Positions 24,082 to 30,754 of a stretch of DNA of 33,637 bases are shown in pieces. Position numbers and translations under genes: made by a program. The stretch spans positions 1 through 33,637 of the forward strand of contig VXOY01000020.1 of NCBI GenBank assembly GCA_009839835.1, given 5' to 3'. The notes beneath the pieces were generated by a model. That model did no database searches and had not been told where the DNA came from. It saw only the letters and a program-made list of their open reading frames with translations. The number at the start of each line of letters is the position of its first letter. The first letter of the stretch is position 1. The DNA is from Candidatus Spechtbacteria bacterium SB0662_bin_43 (GTDB lineage Bacteria > Patescibacteriota > Minisyncoccia > Spechtbacterales > 2-12-FULL-38-22).

Positions 24082-24660
24082 CTATATCCCTGCTTTTTGA
24101 ACCCTCTCAACGTACTCGCCTTTTTGTGTGTTGATGCGAATAACATCGCCTTTTTGTATAAAAAGAGGGGTTTTGACGCTCATTCCTGACGCAACTACAA
24201 CCTGCTTGGTGCCGCTTGATACAGTATTACCCTTAATACTTGGTGGTGCCTCTATCACCTCCATATCTACCTTGATCGGTATACGAACACCAATCACGGT
24301 GTTGTTAAAATATTCAACAACAACCTCTGTGTTCGGCAAAAGATAATCTGCAACATCATCAATATCTTTACGGGCAATCTTGACTCTATCACTCTTATTG
24401 CCAATACCTACAAACCAATACTCTTCCCTGTGGTGATATAAAAATACCATCTCTTTTTTATCTATCTCTGCGTATTCAAACTTATCTGAAGGGAAAAATG
24501 TCCGCGTTATATTTGTTTTACTGATAAGGTTGCGACACTTCACCTCCAACGTTGCCCCCTGTCTCGCCATTTTTTTATGGTGTACTTCAAGCACTTGATG
24601 GGGTGTCCCATCAAGTAAAAAAAGAGTATCCTTTTGTAAATCATTGATTGACAACGACAT
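24082..24660 (-). CDS. efp: Translation elongation factor P
   Basis: EF-P relieves ribosome stalling at consecutive prolines. The 192 residues cover the N-terminal KOW-like domain and two OB domains, with the C-terminal motif VASGMSVKTPLFIQKGDVIRINTQKGEYVERV. At the tip of the first domain, where Lys is modified in E. coli, the sequence is HHKKMARQGATLEV. Arg33 therefore occupies the functional position, as in EF-P proteins that are rhamnosylated by EarP. No modification gene is in the window. The ATG at 24660 fits the family start. The parS-like array begins about 80 bases upstream. Confidence 0.95.
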   Translation of the reverse strand: MSLSINDLQKDTLFLLDGTPHQVLEVHHKKMARQGATLEVKCRNLISKTNITRTFFPSDKFEYAEIDKKEMVFLYHHREEYWFVGIGNKSDRVKIARKDIDDVADYLLPNTEVVVEYFNNTVIGVRIPIKVDMEVIEAPPSIKGNTVSSGTKQVVVASGMSVKTPLFIQKGDVIRINTQKGEYVERVQKAGI

Positions 24661-24737
24661 ACAACCTCTTGTCATTATACTATCAAAAAAGGAAATAATC
24701 TATACCTGCGCTATCACCACTTCCTTGCACATCATAG

Positions 24738-25669
24738 TTTCACGTGAAATGATCGTCATCCAAAAAATAGTGATTATCCTCTCACAACAAGTAAAGAGAC
24801 AGTCATTCAATGAGGATTCGCAATAAATACTTCTCCTCCCGCCCCTCAATGCACAAACCAGTATCATGCTTTCACGTGAAATGTTATACCATAATCATCA
24901 CAGAAGCATCTGGGCTTAATACACCGCACATCATCTGGTCACAGAAGCATACAGGTTCAGCACTGTGTATGTTTTCACGTGAAACCTTGTTCAGTCTTTC
25001 GTATCTGCTTTCATGTGAAACTGTACCTATCATAGAAGAGAGTACGATAGAGATGATGAGAAGTAACGTATACTTTCACATGAAACTATAGCTAACGAAC
25101 ACCTAATAAAGAAAAGGGTGGTCATAAAGTATAATGCATTTTCACGTGAAATGATTGCTGGTCAATCTACAGAGACTTCATTTTTTGACACATACAACAC
25201 AACATACTACAGCACACAAACTGATGTCGTGTTTTCACGTGAAAACAAACAAGAAAGAACCTCCACAAATAAAACACTTCATATCTTCACATGAGGTACT
25301 TTTTAACGCAAAGCACTTTCATGTGAAATAATTGTCCCTATAGAAATGTCCGCGCATAGAGCCACCCTCTGCAGTTGCGTACGATGCTTTCACGTGAAAT
25401 GAAAAAGTCAAAGATACCATAACACAACACTTTCATGTGAAATGAAGAGTACGATAATAAACACTACCACGCTTCTATCATCTGACTGATAATGACAATG
25501 GTGTTGTTAAGAATAGGAACGTTTTTGCCTGAAACTTTGTTCAGTTCTTTACACCTACTTTCATGTGAAACTTTCCTAATGTTTTTGTGGTATGAATCTA
25601 CTTTCATGTGAAACCTTGATATATCACAGAAGCATATGGATTAAATCCTGTGCGTATTTTCACGTGAAA
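24738..25669. repeat. Array of parS-like centromere sites (13 good, 2 degenerate)
   Basis: The 12-mer TTTCAYRTGAAA begins at 24738, 24870, 24973, 25009, 25074, 25140, 25233, 25317, 25388, 25431, 25559, 25602 and 25658. Degenerate copies are at about 25285 and 25523. Seven have the perfect CACGTG centre; six have CATGTG or CACATG. The full parS consensus recognised by ParB/Spo0J is TGTTTCACGTGAAACA, and several copies extend to TTTTCACGTGAAAC. Spacing is irregular (36-132 bases), with AT-rich unique sequence between. No credible gene lies between 24661 and 25763. Such sites load ParB, which recruits SMC and helps to segregate the chromosome. ParB and ParA are not encoded in the window. Confidence 0.85.
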
Positions 25670-25763
25670 CTATACAGATCCACCTCCTATACAAAACGCA
25701 GCGCAAGACTCTCAGTCATAGTATTCCAACACCACTACTGCATCTTTTGCTGCCTAATGCATT

Positions 25764-27227
25764 CTACTCAACAAAGTATTTCTTCTTAATTTTGCGAGAT
25801 TCCTGTTCGTTGGTGTCGTGTTCTTTCTCTTTGGAATGAGTGTATAGGGCTATCAGTGCATCGTCAGAGAGTTTGTTGAGTTCCTGTGCTCTTTGTAGTA
25901 AGTGTTCTTTTGTGTTGTGTTGTGGATTATCTAACACCTCCTCAAACAAGGCTGCCAGTAAGTACCCAATCCGCGGAGAAGGGGAGAGCGACAGTGTTTT
26001 CATAATATCATTACCATTAACATCCAGCATTCCAACAGTAATAGGATCTTTCTGCACTTTTTCAACCATAAACTGGAAATGTCGCAGTCTGTATGGTTCT
26101 GGCTTTGGCACTCCAGAACCCATGCGGTCGCATATGCGCAATTTTACTAAGTCATCCATTTTTTCTTTGCCAACCTTTGAGACGAGTCTGCGGACTGATT
26201 TCTCGGTCACTTCATCAATATCGTAATAAAACATATGGTGCCGTACCAACAACGCAATATGCTCACACTCTTTACGACTCCATCGAAACCTTTCGCAGAT
26301 GGCGTACGCTACTTTTGCGCTCATAATATCGTGTCCGTGAAATGTTGCGTTTGTACCGTCTCCTTTTTTGGTCTGTGGCTTTGCAACGTCGTGCAGGAGT
26401 GCTGCAACTTTCACTGCAAAAGGGTAATTGTTTTCATCTGCCCACTTCAATGAAAAGAGATTGTGTTCGTACACATCGTAGATGTGATGCTTGTTTTGCG
26501 ATACACCAATACCTTTTGCTACTTCGGGCAAAATAATGTCCAAAAGAGACAATATCCTCATCGCCTCAATGCCTTTATGCGAGTACTGTCCTTCAAATAA
26601 TCGGCTTATCTCTGCACCAATTCTCTCATACGCTATCTTGCGTAGCAGAGAAGCATTGCTGCGTATTGCCTGTTGGGTTGTGTGCTCAATAGTAAAATCA
26701 AGAGAGGCGATAAATCGCACTGCTCGCAGTATGCGTAATGCATCTTCTGAAAATCGTGCATTCGGATCGCCAACAGCACGAATCGTCTGAGAACGTATAT
26801 CGCGAACTCCATCAAAAGGATCCACAAAAGAACCGTCCAAACGCATTGCAATTGCGTTCATTGTAAAATCTCTTCTTGCAAGATCTTTTTCTAATGAGTC
26901 GGTAAAAACCACATTATCGGGATGGCGATTATCAGAGTATTTTTCTTCGGTGCGAAACGATGTAACCTCAATAATATGGGCTGTATCACCAGACTCTGAA
27001 TCAATTTTCACGCCAACAGTACCAAACTCGTTTTCGTAAAAGCTATTTGGAAACACTGCCTGTATCTGGTGAGGTTTTGCGCTTGTTGCTACATCCCAAT
27101 CTTTTGGCTCAATGCCCATTACAATATCCCGAACACTGCCACCCACAATATACGACTCAAATCCTGAAGACATAAGACGCTCTACTGTGTTTTTCACGAA
27201 AACAGGAATACCATTGTGGTTATTCAT
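25764..27227 (-). CDS. cca: CCA tRNA nucleotidyltransferase with HD domain
   Basis: This 487-residue class II nucleotidyltransferase adds CCA to tRNA 3' ends. The catalytic motif is GGSVRD (29-34) with DWD (43-45). RRDFTMNAIAMRLDG and an FSEDALRILRAVRF segment bind nucleotide and tRNA. The middle carries an HD phosphohydrolase domain (LLHDVAKP and FHGHD). Fused HD domains in this family can remove 2',3'-cyclic or 2'-phosphate ends. Seven of nine tRNA genes in the window lack CCA, so the enzyme must be needed for maturation here, not only for repair. It is the rightmost minus-strand gene before the direction switch. Confidence 0.96.
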   Translation of the reverse strand: MNNHNGIPVFVKNTVERLMSSGFESYIVGGSVRDIVMGIEPKDWDVATSAKPHQIQAVFPNSFYENEFGTVGVKIDSESGDTAHIIEVTSFRTEEKYSDNRHPDNVVFTDSLEKDLARRDFTMNAIAMRLDGSFVDPFDGVRDIRSQTIRAVGDPNARFSEDALRILRAVRFIASLDFTIEHTTQQAIRSNASLLRKIAYERIGAEISRLFEGQYSHKGIEAMRILSLLDIILPEVAKGIGVSQNKHHIYDVYEHNLFSLKWADENNYPFAVKVAALLHDVAKPQTKKGDGTNATFHGHDIMSAKVAYAICERFRWSRKECEHIALLVRHHMFYYDIDEVTEKSVRRLVSKVGKEKMDDLVKLRICDRMGSGVPKPEPYRLRHFQFMVEKVQKDPITVGMLDVNGNDIMKTLSLSPSPRIGYLLAALFEEVLDNPQHNTKEHLLQRAQELNKLSDDALIALYTHSKEKEHDTNEQESRKIKKKYFVE

Positions 27228-27672
27228 ATTCTTTCACTATAAGAGAAAAGGGTACTTATTTCAATAAACCGTATCCTATCATCAAAATGAAAAAGATGTA
27301 CTCAAATAGACCTCATCTGCAATAAGATTTAAAACCAACTATTAACAAAGAACACTGTTAATCGTAGAAAAACTATTCAATTTTTGGGTACAACAAAATA
27401 ACAAATCAATAGGCGTTTTTGCTATGAAAGGTAAGGAACGAAATAAAATGATGGTAATGATGGTGCCGTACAACTCTGCAGCTACTCAATCAACTACCGC
27501 TCCGTCGAGTGTCTGTACGAATAGAGGCATATTGCTAACACAACACGCTATACAAACAACTCTATCTATGCGGTCTGTTTTCGCTGTCTACTTCTTCTCT
27601 TTTGTGTACAACAAAAGAGCGAATCGCATAAGCGACCGAGAATATCTTCACTACACAATTAAAGAACAATAC

Positions 27673-27857
27673 ATGGGTCGATACCTGCAACTGTTCGTCA
27701 TTCGAAGTAACACCCGAGGGGGAAAGAACTATAAATGAATAGATACATGCAACCAGTCGTCATTCGTAGCACTACTCGAGAAAAAAGAACTATGAATGGG
27801 TCGATACCTGCAACTGTTCGTCATTCGAAGTAACACCCGGGAAGAAAGAACAATGAA
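27673..27857 (+). repeat. Three tandem repeats of about 62 bases
   Basis: Units start at 27673, 27735 and 27796. Each has the order ATG-x-x-TMGATACMTGCAA, CGTCATTCG, an ACHMC-CG-rich middle, and AAAGAAC near the end. Units 1 and 3 are nearly identical, while unit 2 has diverged. Each unit can encode a short M-x-R-Y-x-Q-x-x-V-I-R-S peptide, but the frames end at different places and I see no ribosome binding site. Confidence 0.75.
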
Positions 27858-28032
27858 GAGAATGCCGAGTACAATGAACCGATTCTCCTTCTCATTACGT
27901 GAAGATATACCTCATTCCACTTCATACATATTATACCATAAAACAATACGTTAAACACTTGTATACCTGTGGATTACTGCCTATTATTGTACTGTGTATT
28001 TTGTTATACGGCTGTTCGTACATTCCAATTAT

Positions 28033-28260
28033 GCCGTTATGAAAAGACAACGGATTAAAAGCGAGTGTGCGGGCGGAGTGCGTGGTATCAAGGGTAGAGG
28101 TGTAAAGGGTGTATGGATGTAGAAAGCGGAGCGTGAGGCTTGAGGTGTAATGCGTGGCGTGTGAGATGTGAAAGGTGTATAGGGTATAGGTGTGAGGTAA
28201 AAAGTGATATGTGGTGTGGGCAGATGCAATAATGAATGTGAAAGAGGGGTTTGTGAATCC
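28033..28260 (+). repeat. Strand-asymmetric G/T/A-rich block with degenerate GGTGTA repeats
   Basis: The plus strand contains very few C residues and many variants of GGTGTA, AGGGTGTA and GCGTG. It encodes nothing plausible: the minus-strand frames give only Thr/Pro/His/Tyr-rich strings. The composition would favour R-loops or single-stranded structures. Confidence 0.6.
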
Positions 28261-28525
28261 CTCTTGAAATGCGACACTATGATGTTTCTTCAAAACAAAG
28301 AACTATGAGTGCGACATAGTATGTATGGCATAAAGGCACAATTTCTGCTTTTGGGTGTTGCACTTCAAAAAACGCACAATTGCGATTACTTCAATACTGA
28401 AGAGGGAGGGAGAGATGGAAGATGCAAAAACAATATAGATGGGAAGGAGATAGGGTTGAAAGGGAGGGACTGCAACACTTTATTTTTTGAAAAAAATATG
28501 ACATAATGAGCAGTGTAAGAATGCT

Positions 28526-28597
28526 GCCCCTGTGGTGAAATGGATATCACGCAGCGCTTCGGACGCTGTATTGCGGGTTCGAATCCTGCCGGGGGTA
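28526..28597 (+). tRNA. tRNA-Arg (TCG)
   Basis: The acceptor GCCCCTG pairs with CGGGGGT through two G-U pairs. The anticodon stem CAGCG/CGCTG encloses CTTCGGA (anticodon TCG). The T arm GCGGGTTCGAATCCTGC is intact apart from one weak pair. No CCA is encoded. It is the first gene on the plus-strand side of the direction switch. Confidence 0.92.
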
Positions 28598-28635
28598 CTT
28601 ATATAAATGAACGACACTGTACCATACCTCTATAG

Positions 28636-28803
28636 TCGTGCCTGCAAACAGGTTCGGGTACAGAGATGTAATACCCTCGCTTCGCTCATAGTCGCCTGCC
28701 CACAAACAAATTCAGTTGCGGAGATTTACCTACGAACAGAGGGCTGCGAGAAGAGTGAAGGGGGCTTCCTATAAACAGATTCAGGAGTAGAAAACTGCAA
28801 TGC
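28636..28803 (+). repeat. Three degenerate AAACAGATTCAGG-type repeats
   Basis: Related units start with AAACAGGTTCGGG (about 28646), AAACAAATTCAGT (about 28703) and AAACAGATTCAGG (about 28775), each followed by a purine-rich stretch with GAGA or GAAA. They fill most of the gene-free stretch 28598-28934. Their role is unknown. Confidence 0.45.
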
Positions 28804-28934
28804 TATCGTCTCTCCGCTTATAAATTATGGCAAAATATCACTGTGGTATAGTAGTAATGATATGATGTGAATGAGCGAAAGGAGAGGGTGGCATAAATAT
28901 CACCATACTATAACAGCAATGACATAACACGCTT

Positions 28935-29537
28935 ATGAAATACCTATCCTCATTTTTTCTTGCACTTGGAGTGTTTTCATTGGTTCTCTCTGGTGCTGCA
29001 ACAACACTTACAGAAACGGCTTCGGGGCAAGAGGGAATTGTAAAATGCGGAACAAAAAAAGTAGATGAAGATGGTAACCCAGTATGGCTTAGATGCTTAG
29101 ATGAAGATGGAAATAGCATAAAAAGTGATAATTGTGATGCAGAAAACTATGTTTGTGCGGGGGGTAAAAAAAGTGGCAGTGGTGACGATACTACTTGCAT
29201 ACAACGTGTACAAGCAGAAAACCCTACGTGCGGATTCAGAGAGCTCGGTAGCCTGATTCTTGATATAACACAGAAAATCATTTATCAATTCACCCCTTTG
29301 CTCGTTATCGCTATGATTACTCTTGGCGGATTCACTATACTCATAGCAAGAGAGGATCCTGGTATGTATCAAAGAGGGATTCAGTTCATAAAATACGCGC
29401 TCATAGGGTATGTTATTGTTCTACTATCGTTCCTTATTGTAGAAGTATTCCTCTTCGAGATTATGGGGGTAAATGGCACGTATGGCATTAGGGGATGGGG
29501 TGACATAACAAGTATTTTCGGTGGCTCGTCTACGTAA
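28935..29537 (+). CDS. Exported protein with VirB2/TrbC-pilin-like membrane pair
   Basis: The 200 residues begin with a signal peptide (about 1-26). A Cys- and Asp-rich soluble part of about 85 residues follows, then two membrane helices: ITQKIIYQFTPLLVIAMITL leading to GGFTILIA, and FIKYALIGYVIVLLSFLIVE. The loop between the helices and the KYALIGY motif match the pilin-like protein at 22346-23107 (KYAVIGF), so the two are distant paralogues. A short glycine-rich tail follows. It may form or tether a surface structure. A CATACTATAAC stretch at 28903-28913 could be its -10 region. Confidence 0.65.
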   Translation: MKYLSSFFLALGVFSLVLSGAATTLTETASGQEGIVKCGTKKVDEDGNPVWLRCLDEDGNSIKSDNCDAENYVCAGGKKSGSGDDTTCIQRVQAENPTCGFRELGSLILDITQKIIYQFTPLLVIAMITLGGFTILIAREDPGMYQRGIQFIKYALIGYVIVLLSFLIVEVFLFEIMGVNGTYGIRGWGDITSIFGGSST

Positions 29538-29611
29538 CAACCCACTCCATAAAACAAAAACACACACCCTTATTGTATAATACGACAATATATGCAACAG
29601 TGTGCTTTGAA

Positions 29612-29687
29612 GCCCCGTTAGCTCAACTGGCAGAGCAGTTGCCTCTTAAGCAAACGGTTGCAGGTTCGAGTCCTGCACGGGGCACCA
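29612..29687 (+). tRNA. tRNA-Lys (CTT), with encoded CCA
   Basis: The acceptor GCCCCGT pairs with ACGGGGC. The anticodon loop is CTCTTAA (anticodon CTT), and the T arm is GCAGGTTCGAGTCCTGC. The A discriminator is followed by an encoded CCA (29685-29687). The outer anticodon-stem pair is mismatched. Confidence 0.94.
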
Positions 29688-29829
29688 ACCAAAATTTGAC
29701 GTTCGGGAATTTTGATAGAATTATATAACTCCGCTGAAGAGATAAAAGTTTGAATTTTTATCCATACTATGTTATAAAGAAAACAATACGATTGTAGTGT
29801 TTCTTTTCTCAATCTGTATATCAATTTCA

Positions 29830-30096
29830 ATGCCTAAATCTACGGACAAACAAAAAATAATCATAAAGTATCAGCTCCACAAGGAAGATACAGGATCAGC
29901 AGAAATACAGATAGCGATACTCACAGACCAAATCAAACAATTGGTAAAACACCTCAAGCAGCATACAAAAGATAACCACTCTCGCCGAGGTCTTTTAAAG
30001 ATGGTTTCAAAACGCAAAAAACTGCTTGATTATTTACAGCACGAAAGCGTCCATAGGTACGAAACACTCATAGAAAAACTCAAAATAAAAAAATAG
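29830..30096 (+). CDS. rpsO: 30S ribosomal protein S15
   Basis: This primary 16S rRNA-binding protein has 88 residues, close to the family's 89. The signature is [19 protein letters not shown] followed by [29 protein letters not shown], with the conserved His-x-x-Asp-x-x-Ser-Arg-Arg segment that contacts rRNA. The ATG at 29830 fits the family start; an upstream start at 29797 would add 11 hydrophobic residues. rpsO lies upstream of pnp as in many bacteria, here with a NYN gene between them. Confidence 0.98.
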   Translation: MPKSTDKQKIIIKYQLHKEDTGSAEIQIAILTDQIKQLVKHLKQHTKDNHSRRGLLKMVSKRKKLLDYLQHESVHRYETLIEKLKIKK

Positions 30097-30146
30097 TATA
30101 TCTTCTCTTTTCGTTCTTTTTTACTCAATAAACACTGTACCGCACT

Positions 30147-30746
30147 ATGCCCGTTATCAAACACCCCGCGCAACGAGTAGCAGTCCTCATAGACATTCAA
30201 AATCTGTACCATTCTGCAAAAAATCTGTATGGAAAACGGGTGAATTTCAAAGAAGTGCTCAGGGTTGCAATAGAGCAAAGACAATTAGTCCGCTCTTTTG
30301 CGTATGTTGTGTACACAGAAACAGAAGAAGAGCAGAGTTTCTTCCACGCTCTTGAAAAACTGGGAATTGAAATTCGCGTAAAGGATTTACAGGTCTTTTA
30401 TGGAGGAATGAAAAAGGCAGATTGGGACGTTGGTATTGCCATAGACGGTGTACGGCTCGCCAATTCGGTTGATGTCATTATTCTTATGAGTGGTGACGGT
30501 GACTTCATCCCTTTGGTAGAGTACTTGAAAAATGTTGGTACGCAAATTGAGGTTGTTGCGTTTGGGAAAAGCGCCTCAAGCAAGCTCCAAGAGGCATCGG
30601 ACGACTTCTTGGACCTTTCCAATGACCCTGAACAATACTTGCTGAACATTAAGAAACCAGCAAACGACAATTCAGCAGAACGATCTTCTGGATCACAAAA
30701 ACAGAAGCAAGAATCGCGCCCTCAAAAGCAATCACGAGCAAAATAA
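30147..30746 (+). CDS. NYN-domain (LabA/DUF88-like) putative ribonuclease
   Basis: The 199-residue protein has a PIN-like NYN fold in its first 160 residues. The acidic metal-site residues are in VAVLIDIQNLYHSA, DWDVGIAIDGVRLA and LMSGDGDFIPLVEYLKNVG, and the strand VEVVAFG-like IEVVAFGKSASSKLQEASDDFLDL completes the domain. The last 40 residues are a disordered Lys/Gln/Ser/Arg tail that could bind RNA or a partner. NYN proteins are related to RNA-cleaving PIN nucleases. Its place between rpsO and pnp, eight bases before the pnp ATG, suggests a role in RNA processing or decay together with PNPase. Confidence 0.85.
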   Translation: MPVIKHPAQRVAVLIDIQNLYHSAKNLYGKRVNFKEVLRVAIEQRQLVRSFAYVVYTETEEEQSFFHALEKLGIEIRVKDLQVFYGGMKKADWDVGIAIDGVRLANSVDVIILMSGDGDFIPLVEYLKNVGTQIEVVAFGKSASSKLQEASDDFLDLSNDPEQYLLNIKKPANDNSAERSSGSQKQKQESRPQKQSRAK

Positions 30747-30754
30747 CGACCATA

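Larger units (their letters stand above)
27228..28525. other. Non-coding strand-switch region next to the parS-like array
   Basis: No convincing gene is present. The stretch 27228-27423 is AT-rich without clear features. Then come the tandem repeats (27673-27857), AT-rich sequence, a block nearly without C on the plus strand (28033-28260), and a purine-rich stretch (about 28397-28470). Genes left of it run on the minus strand and genes right of it on the plus strand. This is what a replication origin region would look like, but only one near match to a DnaA box (TGTGGATTA, 27968-27976) is visible. Confidence 0.5.

Noticed and set aside
24810-25091. A 93-codon open frame inside the parS-like array
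   Set aside because: Its peptide repeats F-H-V-K or F-S-R-E-like strings only because it reads through the palindromes. There is no ribosome binding site and the composition is not protein-like.
24738-25669. CRISPR array
   Set aside because: Repeats are 12-base palindromes with irregular spacing of 36-132 bases, no fixed spacer length and no cas genes.
27424-27738. A 104-codon plus-strand frame
   Set aside because: No ribosome binding site, no recognisable domain, Thr/Ser/Met-rich composition, and its last part is the first 62-bp tandem repeat. Kept as non-coding, with some doubt.
27968-27976. DnaA box TGTGGATTA, with scattered near matches elsewhere
   Set aside because: One mismatch and no cluster. 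A single near match is expected by chance and does not define an origin.
27931-28293. Two overlapping minus-strand frames rich in Thr, Pro, His and Tyr
   Set aside because: They are products of the C-poor, repetitive plus strand and do not look like proteins.
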